Source: Cryptococcus deneoformans JEC21
Taxonomy: Eukaryota > Basidiomycota > Tremellomycetes > Tremellales > Cryptococcaceae
Reading direction: 5' to 3'
DNA: 17,500 nucleotides
Assembly (NCBI RefSeq): GCF_000091045.1
Contig: NC_006686.1
Location: 317,501-335,000 of the forward strand
The translations under genes and the position numbers were made by a program. The notes beneath the pieces are model-generated. The model saw only the letters and a list, made by a program, of their open reading frames with translations, had not been told where the DNA came from and made no database searches. Positions 1 through 7,578 of this stretch are shown here, piece after piece; the first letter of the stretch is position 1; each line of letters begins with the position of its first letter.

Positions 1-488
1 GTCACACACAGCGTATTCTTCCACTCATGTATCAAATCGAGAATCTTGCCCATCACCCTCCCAATCACCATAGGCGGTCGTTCGGGGAATCTGCGTACGA
101 GTTCATTGAGAAACTCTTTGGTGCTAATCTGAAGATGGATAGGGTAGCCGCAGTTCTTGACGAGGTAATCGAGGACATTGAGCGCCAAGAGCGCTTCGTT
201 GGGATTTCGAGAATTGATATGTGGGAGAAGCGCAGTGGTCGCTTCGCGGGCACTTGTGGAGGGTTAGTCAAGGGACGTGGAAGAGGCGATGAGACTTGCC
301 TGTTGGCCTTTTTACGGTTAATCAGCTCTGCGAGCTCGATGTTGGCGATATCGTTGGGAACAGGGAGAGTGGGGTCGCATGTCTGCTCTGTAGGGGCGTG
401 AGGGGGTTGTCCTGATCTGTGTGCGTTCCTACTCACCGACAAGGGCCTGGACTGGGGAGAGGGCCGACCAGGGGCGGGCTGGGATCAT
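1..488 (-). CDS. GGA: GGA-type VHS-domain clathrin adaptor, 5' part (runs off the window)
   Basis: Exons on the minus strand are 488-437, 387-300 and 252-1; the 3' part lies outside the window, so about 130 residues are visible. They form a VHS domain: CDPTLPVPNDIANIELAELI, then NPNEALLALNVLDYLVKNCG, then STKEFLNELVRRFPERPP. The KNCGYP and TKEFLNELVRRFPE blocks are hallmarks of fungal Gga1/Gga2 proteins, which are Arf-dependent monomeric clathrin adaptors for trans-Golgi to endosome sorting. In that family the VHS domain is followed by GAT, hinge and gamma-ear domains, which cannot be seen here. Intron 1 (436-388) is GT-AG. Intron 2 (299-253) starts with GC in the context AG|GCAAGT and ends CACAAG after a CTAAC branch site; splicing it joins KKANS to AREATTALLPH, exactly as the family needs. 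The start ATG is the first in frame before the domain. The gene is divergent from the NDUFA9-like gene. The family call is strong; which GGA paralogue is not determinable. Confidence 0.88.
253..299 (-). other. GC-AG intron in the GGA gene
   Basis: The 47-nt intron has donor AG|GCAAGT, where GC replaces GT in an otherwise perfect consensus, branch site CTAAC and acceptor CACAAG. Without removal the reading frame meets TAA at 266-264. With removal the codon AG+T gives Ser and the VHS domain is continuous. Confidence 0.85.
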
Positions 489-882
489 TGTGGGAGGCGG
501 GGAGAGGAAGTGGGATATGAGGGGGAGTAGGCTTGTATGGGCTGTAGTGTCTGCTATGGTGGTGATTAGCGCGTGGCTTGGGGCGTTAGTGGTGGGAGGG
601 ATACTTTTGTTTCTAGTGTGGTTCTACAAATTAAATTATATAGACTCGCTGAGCTTGAATCCCACGGCGCCGAGACTGCTTCCACGCACGGACCACCCAC
701 GCCCAACAACAACGGATCGTCACAACCCGCGCGGCCGAACACAAGATCTGCTTACATAATATTCGCCAGTCCACGGAACCAAAATCTGCCACTTTGCGGG
801 GTGTGCCTCTGCCCAACCACAAGGCAGCGATTTAACTGTCCTCTTCAGCACTCGTCTTTGCCCTCACACTCACCCATCCGCC
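489..882. promoter_or_regulatory. Divergent intergenic region, GGA / NDUFA9-like
   Basis: No coding sequence is supported in these 394 bases; open frames across it have no family resemblance. A TATA-like TTATATAG lies at 637-644 on the plus strand. The last 60-80 bases before the NDUFA9-like ATG are pyrimidine-rich, which is typical of leaders in this clade. It probably holds both promoters. Confidence 0.6.
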
Positions 883-2315
883 ATGTCCATCCTCCGTGTC
901 GGTACGTTGCACCTGCGCTCGGTCTGCAAAGCTCACACTACAATAGCTCCCGCGCTCAGGGCAAAGGCCGTCCCCAGGGCTGTTCCCCTCGTCTCAAAGC
1001 GCAACGCCAACGACCTCTCAATCACCTCCCCTCCCAATCCCTCTGCCTCCGTTCGCCCAGCTATCAGATACGGGCCTCCTACCGGTGGCCGGTCTTCAGA
1101 CTCTGGACGCACCGTCACCGTCTTCGGTTCTACCGGTTTCCTCGCCAGGTATCTCATTCAAAAACTTGCCAGGCAGGGAACTCAGGTCATTGTGCCTTAC
1201 CGTGATGAGGATGAAAAACGTCGCTTGAGGCCATGTGGTGATTTGGGACAGATTGTTCCTCTTGAATGGGATGCCAGGATTCCTGAGCAAACAGCAGAAT
1301 GTGTCAAGCATGCTGATGTTGTGTACAACTTGGTCGGAAGGGATTACGAGACTAGGTGAGTATCAACAACGGTCCATGACTCTGCAGTACAACTGATCTG
1401 TATGTAGGAACTACTCTTATGACGACGTCAACGTCAAGGTTGCTCAGTCCATTGCCGAGATTTCTGCCGACATGAACATCCCTCGTCTCATCCACGTCTC
1501 CCACATCAACGCCAACCCCGAGTCTCCCTCCGAATTTTACCGCACCAAGTACGCTGGTGAGCGAGCCGTCCGAGATGCCTTCCCCGAGGCCACCATTGTC
1601 AGGCCATCTCAATTATTTGGGCACGAAGACTGGTTGCTCAACGCCATTGCCCGTAAGTATGCCATCAAATTACCATTTGAATACAGCTAACATTACCTAG
1701 GATACCCTATTCTCTGCAAGCTGAACAATGGCAACACGAAGCTTTTCCCTGTCCACGTTGTCGACGTTGCCCAGGCCCTTAACCTCATGTTTGATGCCCC
1801 CGTCACTTCCACTGCCTCGACCTTTGTCCTTCCCGGTCCCGAGCTCTACAACTATGCCGAGCTCGAAAGGCTTGTTTCTGCCCTCACCCTCCGACCCATC
1901 TCCTCCGCCCCTAGCCTCCCCAAGCCTGTCGCCAAATTCCTTGCCAACCTCGTTAACCGTGGTCTTTGGTGGCCTACCATCTCTCCAGATGAGGTTGAAA
2001 GGATGTTCATTGACGATGCCGGTGCGGAAGCATTCCAGGTTCACTCTCCTGGTCCCGATGGATGGAACGCTCCTCCCAGGCCGCAGATTGTCGGTGTTAA
2101 CGGTGAGCCCGTCAAGAGCTGGGCCGATTTGGATATGCAGCCCGACACCATAGCCGAGCACGCTATCAAGCCTCTGCGACGTTACCGATCAACGTAAGTC
2201 ACGAAATGCTGTGCTATCAAACAGCGATGCTGACTATTTCTCTAGTGTTAACTACGACCTTCCCGTGGAGACCCACATTATCAAGGCTCCCAAGCAGTAC
2301 CATGTCCTTCCTTAG
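883..2315 (+). CDS. NDUFA9: NADH:ubiquinone oxidoreductase 39/40 kDa subunit (NDUFA9-like), mitochondrial
   Basis: Exons 883-1355, 1408-1652, 1701-2193 and 2246-2315 encode 426 residues. This is an accessory subunit of respiratory complex I in the matrix arm, of the extended SDR fold (human NDUFA9, Neurospora 40 kDa subunit). Residues 1-43 are rich in Arg/Lys and Ser/Ala with no acidic residue, as in a mitochondrial presequence. The Rossmann loop is VFGSTGFLARY (residues 80-90). Later family blocks are RDAFPEATIVRPSQLFGHED and the Trp-rich segment around GLWWPTISPDEVER. The three introns are 52, 48 and 52 nt with GTGAGT/GTAAGT donors. At the usual SDR YxxxK position the sequence reads FYRTK (201-205), so Phe stands where Tyr is expected. 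That fits a structural rather than a catalytic role, but it is an inference from alignment by eye. A poly(A)-type AATAAA lies at 2399-2404. Identity is strong. Confidence 0.93.
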
Positions 2316-2652
2316 ATCTTTTGATGGACATGTATAGGATTTTAGGTTGCGCAGATCGTCAAAAGACATCCATCTGAGCGGCAACATCGCCTCCGAAGAA
2401 TAAATTTTATGAGAGCCGGTTATAGGATAGTAATCTGCTTCAGGTATAATTATAATGAGTGAGAAGTGATTTGCCTCGCTGACTTCAGGTCATTACATCA
2501 CATTACTACACCAGCTCTTGAATTCTCGTCTCCAAAAGACGCGCAATATTATCAAATATTAACAATCTTGTCCAAATATTATTAAGGTTTTCCAAATATT
2601 ATCGGGAATTCAAATACGATCGTCTATCAACATTTGGCACAGATGTTTACTC
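2316..2652. other. Convergent intergenic region, NDUFA9-like / CTR
   Basis: These 337 AT-rich bases between two convergent stop codons contain no supported gene. They hold AATAAA at 2399-2404 for the upstream gene and a 20-bp-period AT repeat at 2553-2612 (separate entry). Both 3' UTRs must end here. Confidence 0.7.
2553..2612. repeat. Imperfect 20-bp tandem repeat, three copies, core CAAATATTA
   Basis: CAAATATTA occurs at 2553-2561, 2573-2581 and 2593-2601, exactly 20 bp apart, and a related CAATATTA lies just before at 2545-2552. The second and third copies share TCCAAATATTAT; the rest of each unit has diverged. The core contains the palindrome AATATT. Function is unknown; it may be 3'-end signals or a protein-binding array. 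Confidence 0.6.
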
Positions 2653-3471
2653 TTAACAGCAGCGCCCCTGAGCAGCATAATCAAATCCTCCGCCACAAGT
2701 ATCCCTGCCGAACAGCATGTAGCCGACAGTCTGGCCCAAGAAGATAAATATCAAGACGATTACATTGAAGTACATCCCGAGCAGCATACTGAATTGCCAA
2801 GGTCAGCGAGGCGGAAACGAGTTTGGAAAGCGGAAAGGGCGGGGTAGACGTACACAAAGAAAGCCGCGGTGAACTGACTGCCGTAAATGAAACCACGAAG
2901 GATTTGGTGAGGCCAAGACGGAACATATCTAAACTCTCTCGTCAGATTATTGTCTTCAAATTGTTCGTCTCTGAGACAGAATTCACTTACCGCGCGGCGG
3001 CGGTTCTGACGTTCAGAAGACCACCTTGCCCACCATCCTTCCCATACTCAGCTACGCTAGACACTTCCCCACCACAAGAGGTTGCCCCCGCCCTTTTCAC
3101 AAGCCATCGATCAAATTCCCTGCCCAACCTCCTGATCAATTCAATCAAGACACAGAGGAAAAAGATACCGATGATGCTACCGGCGAACATTCCCTTGGAG
3201 CGAATGTGCCAGTTCGGAGAGAGGAAACATGCGTCAATGGTGTTGAAGTTGAGCAACATCGAGACTATGGAAATGAAAGGACATGATCAGTATGGGGTAG
3301 ACGAGGACAATCAGGCTTGAAGGGGAGGTGCTTACTTCGGCATGCGGGAGCGGAGTCTGCGCCGTGGCCGGACCCCATGTGGCTGTGGCTGTGGCCGTGG
3401 CCAGAGTCCATGCCCATGCCGCCCATGCCGCTCATGCCGCCCATGCTCATGTTCATGCCCCCCATGTCCAT
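2653..3471 (-). CDS. CTR-family high-affinity copper transporter (Ctr1/Ctr4 type)
   Basis: Minus-strand exons 3471-3336, 3264-2991, 2928-2854 and 2788-2653 encode 206 residues. The protein imports Cu(I) across the plasma membrane as a trimer. Residues 1-36 are an extracellular Met/His-rich copper-binding tail with many MxM and MGGM motifs and HGHSHSH. CRISMLLNFNTIDACFLSPNW follows as the pre-TM segment. TM1 is about 70-92, a cytosolic loop 93-145 follows, and TM2 and TM3 span about 148-190. The copper selectivity motif MxxxM is MLLGM (163-167) and the TM3 packing motif GxxxG is GQTVG (180-184). The C-terminus ends in CC, a possible metal-transfer site. Introns are 71, 62 and 65 nt; the last has donor GTACGT and joins FFV to MLLGM. 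A TATA box (TATATAAG, 3630-3623) lies upstream. The open frame continues upstream to in-frame ATGs at 3609 and 3600, so a longer N-terminus cannot be excluded. I cannot tell from sequence alone which Cryptococcus CTR paralogue this is. Confidence 0.93.
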
Positions 3472-4620
3472 GATTGGTGAAGTCGTTGTCGTAGAGGTCG
3501 ATAGTAATTCTTCAGATAATGTAATTGGCAAATCAGAGTTATGACTGATCAGAGAAAATACAAACGTTGGATAATTTTCTGGTTGCAAGCAAGTGTGCAT
3601 CCTTGCCATCCATCCACACCTACTTATATACCTTTTTTTCCTTCCCGAGGGCTATGCAGAACCCAAATACAGAAGCAGATCTGATCCAAGAAAAAACTCA
3701 AAAGCTTGATGAAAGCAGCGTAACGGTGAGATTCTGAGCCAATCTCAATAAATGCCGCCCTTGACGTCTAATGGAAAGGTTATTAGGTTCTCGTTGAACG
3801 ACATGAGCCCTTTTATGGTTAATGGCGCATGTCGCGTCAAAAACATTACAAGGGGTTATTTCATACTTCATGAGGTTGTAACCTCTGTAGAAACAGCAAT
3901 ATAATAACTGTCCGCTCATTGTCTTGAAAGATTAATAAAAATTCTTGCCTACGGGAATAATATACCAGCAGCACCCTAGCAGCAGAAGAGACAGCAACGA
4001 ACAAACAAAGGGTGAAGAAAGAAGGGAGAAAAGACTGCAGGAGCATTGATGAGCCATTTCGCCTTCGTAAAGCCTGTGCCTAATCAGAGAACTGTCCTTT
4101 TTCCTGCGTGAAGAATAAATGTCTTGGCTTCAAATTCCACTGGGAGACAGATGGGAGAAACCTTTGACGGAGATGACTTTTTTGAGTTAGTTCACCTCTT
4201 AAATGGACGGCGTTCCTTCCTGCATTATGTAAGAAAATGGTGTATCACCCCGTTAATCATGAAAGGAATACATCTTCTGATCACGAGGGCAGGCTCGGCT
4301 CATCAACAAGCAGACAATGCTGAAAAGCTACCTCAACGCCTTTTCTCACGATTGCTCACATTTTTTAAAAAGACAAACGCAGATTTCTAACATTACTATT
4401 TGGCTGAACATGATTAGAAAAGAAAATACAAGACAGGAAAGATGAAGGAAAGAAGGTACAGTCGGCGATACAAGGGACAACTAGGGAAGCACAACAAGAG
4501 ATGAAAAATGAAGAGCACAAGGATGATGCTGTGTGTACCAATCTATAGCCTCTGGGTATCTGATGAGATTACATAGTTTGGGTGTCATCAAGGCTTTAGA
4601 CTCACGAACGGCCGATACAA
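3472..4620. promoter_or_regulatory. Long non-coding region upstream of CTR
   Basis: These 1149 bases separate the CTR start from the 3' end of the 4621-5793 gene. The CTR TATA box TATATAAG sits at 3630-3623 on the minus strand. Open frames here (3698-4046 minus; 4124-4390 plus) lack convincing starts and any family resemblance. The region is unusually long for such a compact locus and likely carries the copper-responsive promoter. A Mac1-like ATTGCTCA at about 4353-4360 differs by one base from TTTGCTCA, which is weak evidence. Confidence 0.5.
3623..3630 (-). promoter_or_regulatory. TATA box of the CTR gene
   Basis: TATATAAG lies on the minus strand about 152 bp upstream of the Met-rich start codon at 3471, but only 13 bp upstream of the alternative in-frame ATG at 3609. 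A start site about 30 bp downstream of it would exclude that ATG and favour the 3471 start. Confidence 0.55.
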
Positions 4621-5793
4621 TCATGCCTCATAATCCTTCAATCTATTAGGCAAAGTGACCTCTCTGCGGGATCTCTCCCTCAGACCACCTTCCAACCCCA
4701 CACTCGCCGACCGAATAGTCCCGTATGATGCTACGTTCTTCATACTTGTCGGCTCCCCAGTCCCCGCATCCAAAGCAGTCGATGAAGACCTTCCTCCCCT
4801 CGTCCTGGGCGGTTGAAGAACCCCAGCGGGAAGGGGCACACTCTTAGGCGGCCTCGCTATTTCCGGTAAGGGCATCGAGTTTGTCCCACTAGGAGAATGG
4901 GTGAACGCTCTTCTGGACTCTCGGTCGCCCAAAGCCTCGATGACGGATGTCGCTGAGCTGCGTCTGTTGTAAGGTTGTTTCGCCGCGGGTTGAACATCAG
5001 TGTTTCGGTGTCCATTGGCGCCTATGACAGCTCGAAGAGGGGAGGCGGCGTGGACGCCGTTGCCGGTCTGGCTAAGAGCGTTGAAGCTGCGAGTGCGCTT
5101 GAGAGGAGCACGGGATAGAGGAGGCGACAGTTTACTAATACTATCGGACCCTTTGTCTTTACTCTTTTCCGGCTGATCGGCTGCTGGCGCATCCTCTTGA
5201 ACCGAAGGAGTCGGAGTCTGCTCAATTATAATCGGAATCTCCTCCTCGTCTTCTACAGCCTCTCCTTTGAGTTCCCTGACTAGCCGCTTAGCTCTAGCTT
5301 CCTTCTCCTTTTTCTCCTTCAACTCCCTTCTATTTAATTTCTTCGGTTTCTCACTTCTGGCGACTTCCAAATCAGAGGGGTTAAACGACCGTGTATTACC
5401 CCAGTCGGACTCGGGAGAATAAGGATGCCCGGTAAGTGCGTGGACGTCTGCATGTGACTCGTCCGATGTGACATATGCAAGGCAGCGGTTGATGATCGGG
5501 CGATAGAGTGGAGTAACCGTGACGTACTGTTCAGAAGCAAGAGGAGCTACATGAACGCTGGCTTTGCGTCGTTTTGTGGGTCTTGCAAAAGATCTCTTTG
5601 CATTTGGGACGTTGTCATCACCAATGATTGTATGGGAGGTGACGGGTGAAGTGTCGGAAGACGAGTCGTAAGTGAATGAGAATGGCTTGATACTAGTTAA
5701 CTCGCGGTGGCCGTCCTTGTGAGTTTGGCGTTTCCTCGGAGCAGCAGAGGGTGCAGGAATAGGGAATTGGAAAGTGATGGGGACAGGGGGCAT
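4621..5793 (-). CDS. Uncharacterised, largely disordered basic protein, 390 aa, no intron
   Basis: I do not recognise this gene. A single uninterrupted frame from ATG at 5793 to TGA at 4621 encodes 390 residues, which is notable because every other complete gene here has three or more introns. The protein is rich in Ser, Pro, Arg and Lys. Visible elements are a nuclear-localisation-like cluster PTKRRK (72-77); a strongly charged, probably helical segment at about 148-188 (KKLNRRELKEKKEKEARAKR followed by EDEEE); and several basic-directed phosphosite contexts (KRTRSFNAL, YNRRSSATS, RSASVG). It has no signal peptide and no membrane segment. A nuclear or cytoskeletal regulatory protein is possible, but this is a guess. 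Codon use resembles that of its neighbours and the frame is long, so I think it is a real gene. Confidence 0.8.
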   Translation of the reverse strand: MPPVPITFQFPIPAPSAAPRKRQTHKDGHRELTSIKPFSFTYDSSSDTSPVTSHTIIGDDNVPNAKRSFARPTKRRKASVHVAPLASEQYVTVTPLYRPIINRCLAYVTSDESHADVHALTGHPYSPESDWGNTRSFNPSDLEVARSEKPKKLNRRELKEKKEKEARAKRLVRELKGEAVEDEEEIPIIIEQTPTPSVQEDAPAADQPEKSKDKGSDSISKLSPPLSRAPLKRTRSFNALSQTGNGVHAASPLRAVIGANGHRNTDVQPAAKQPYNRRSSATSVIEALGDRESRRAFTHSPSGTNSMPLPEIARPPKSVPLPAGVLQPPRTRGGRSSSTALDAGTGEPTSMKNVASYGTIRSASVGLEGGLRERSRREVTLPNRLKDYEA

Positions 5794-6226
5794 AATGAGA
5801 ATTGTGATCGTTCAAAGAGCGATTAGTGAAGGCATAACATTTATTGACATTTCCAGTTCGGTGAATTCAAACCCTGTAGGAGGAGCGAACGAATCCACCG
5901 TACCGACCAACCGAACGAAATCGACAGAGATTGCGATAGGCGACTTTATCATGACCTCATCGTCATTCAATCAGCGGCCGTGTCCGATCACTTTCATTAT
6001 TATTATTATTTAATTTATTTACCCGCCTTTTTACGTAAAGCACCGATCCAGACAGCCATAGCTCATACGGTCCATTTCAGTGGTGGCAATGAGCAGAGTC
6101 AAGACCCAAGTCTATCCATACTGTCCGATGGAAACATCGAATCATTACCTCTGATGACTACAGGTGCCCAAAAATAGTTCACATCCATATGAGACGACGA
6201 CACGATGGCCTTTTTCTGCTGTTTAA
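5794..6226. promoter_or_regulatory. Intergenic region upstream of the 4621-5793 gene
   Basis: These 433 bases lie between two minus-strand genes, holding the 3' end of the RRM gene and the promoter of the uncharacterised gene. An ATT-type microsatellite followed by a TTTA-rich stretch lies at 5996-6020. No coding sequence is supported. Confidence 0.6.
5996..6020. repeat. ATT microsatellite and adjoining AT-rich tract
   Basis: About five ATT units are followed by TTAATTTATTTA. This simple repeat sits about 200 bp upstream of the ATG at 5793. Confidence 0.7.
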
Positions 6227-7312
6227 TTATCTCGCCCAACCTCGGGCTCCTCCATTTCCCATTCTCGCAGCCAAAGCATTGACAGGTCGACCCCTTCCAC
6301 CCCTTCCTTCCCTTCCACGAGGTGCGTTAAAAGATGAAGGCTCTGGTTCGTCAGCAACAGTAATAATTGCTGCGTTCGGATCGGTTGCAAGCACCATGTC
6401 AGAGTAGAGTTTACTGCGGGCTAGCGTCAGATTCTGAGGAGCATAAACAAAGTAGTTGAGCTTACCTAGACTTGGCACTGCTCAAAAGCTCCTGGCCTGC
6501 AACATTGTCCATGTTCGCGCCAACCTTCACTGCTGAGCCTCCGCCTAGTCGGTTCTTGAGGTTGTTAACGATGGATACTTTAAGAGTGTTGCCATCGGCC
6601 ACAACTCCATTGTATTGTTTGATGAGCTCTTCGGCATCGTTTCTGTTCTCAAGCTCGAGATCAATGGACACGGTAGGAGAATTGATGGGGTTTGATTGGG
6701 TAGCGTTAAGGATGGGAAGAGGAGCAAAGGCAGACTACGCTTCATTAGCAATGCGACAATATATCAAGAACCATTACACACAATAACATCTTCAGCAGTG
6801 GTGCCCGGAGCAAGGTTCTCCACTCGCACCCAGACTGTGGTCTTTGCAGCACCCATTATTGACACCTGGGACTTGCGGGGTTGCTGAGGTCGCGTTGATC
6901 TTCTTGCTCCAACACCCAAAGCGTCATTCAGCAATTCTCGGCTCTTTTGGTCCACTCCAACGCCCCTGACAGGCCCTCCTCTGGTTCTTCCTGTGGATGC
7001 CTGACCAGCAGCAGGTCCCCCAGCGGGGAGAAGTTCAACGCCCGCGTTGGAACCTCTACCGGCAGCCCTGCCGGAACTTGGAGAAGATGAAGAATCCGGG
7101 AAGAGTTCCTTCTTCCCGCCTGTGAGCCTGGAAGCGAGAGACTGTCCTGGAGAAGGGGCTATGCGGTCGAGAAGGGTGCTTTGGGCTGTTTGATGGAGAT
7201 CATGTTTCCACTGGCCGTCGACCTCGGGACGCTGGAAAAGGTGAGCACTAAAGCACGAGTAAAAGATGAGTGCCGGACATACGGAGTAGGGTTTGGCGTC
7301 TCTTCGGCTCAT
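6227..7312 (-). CDS. RRM-domain RNA-binding protein with N-terminal LLDRI/SLASRL motifs and RG-rich tail (ALY/POLDIP3-like?)
   Basis: Minus-strand exons 7312-7283, 7231-6782, 6734-6466 and 6413-6227 encode 311 residues. One RRM spans about 143-218. RNP2 is clear (VRVENL, 145-150), but at the RNP1 position the sequence is TVSIDLEL (181-188), lacking the usual aromatic residues, so RNA binding by the sheet face may be weak or non-canonical, as in ALY/REF-type RRMs. The N-terminus has DGQWKHDLH (15-23) and TLLDRIAPSPGQSLASRLTG (29-48); the C-terminus (about 276-311) is RG-rich (GREGRGGRGR). The layout resembles mRNA-export/processing adaptors such as Yra1/ALYREF or POLDIP3, but I would claim only the RRM fold. 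Introns are 51, 47 and 52 nt. The start is the ATG at 7312, giving MSRRDAKPYS before the first intron. The gene is divergent from the TBC gene. Confidence 0.85.
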
Positions 7313-7578
7313 TGCCAATGGTTTTGGATACGTGATTAACGGATGCGCGAAATGGAAGTGGACTGAAGGAGATCGAACGAATGATTATCAGAGGCAGAGT
7401 AGGAGGAAAGAAGGGAAGCTGTTGAGCTCGACGGCCTAATTGGCGTGCCTGGTATTTGTAATGCAAGTTGGTAATTGATTAGAACACAGTTGTAATCGTG
7501 CCAGAATCCTCCACCCGCGTGTCTCCATCAACAATAATAAGAACGGACGCATCAGCGGTACTTCTCTCCCAGCCCGCC
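7313..7578. promoter_or_regulatory. Divergent promoter, RRM gene / TBC gene
   Basis: These 266 bases separate two start codons facing away from each other. An inverted CCAAT box (ATTGG) is at 7438-7442, near the middle. The TBC start has a strong context, GCCATGG. The frame is open upstream of 7579 to GTG at 7498 but contains no earlier ATG. Confidence 0.55.

Noticed and set aside
27..401. Plus-strand open frame of 124 codons
   Set aside because: It is antisense to the VHS exons of the GGA gene and has no family resemblance.
573..1205. Plus-strand 210-codon frame overlapping the NDUFA9-like start
   Set aside because: It is a frame shadow of NDUFA9 exon 1; the protein is low-complexity and unrecognisable.
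3698..4046. Minus-strand short frames upstream of CTR
   Set aside because: They are short and AT-rich, with no motif or splice-consistent extension; chance frames in a promoter.
4124..4390. Plus-strand 88-codon frame
   Set aside because: It begins with TTG, its first ATG is internal, and no family or signal is recognisable.
4520..4570. Possible C/D box snoRNA (GATGATG ... CTGATGAG)
   Set aside because: No terminal stem, no correctly spaced D box and no guide region could be supported.
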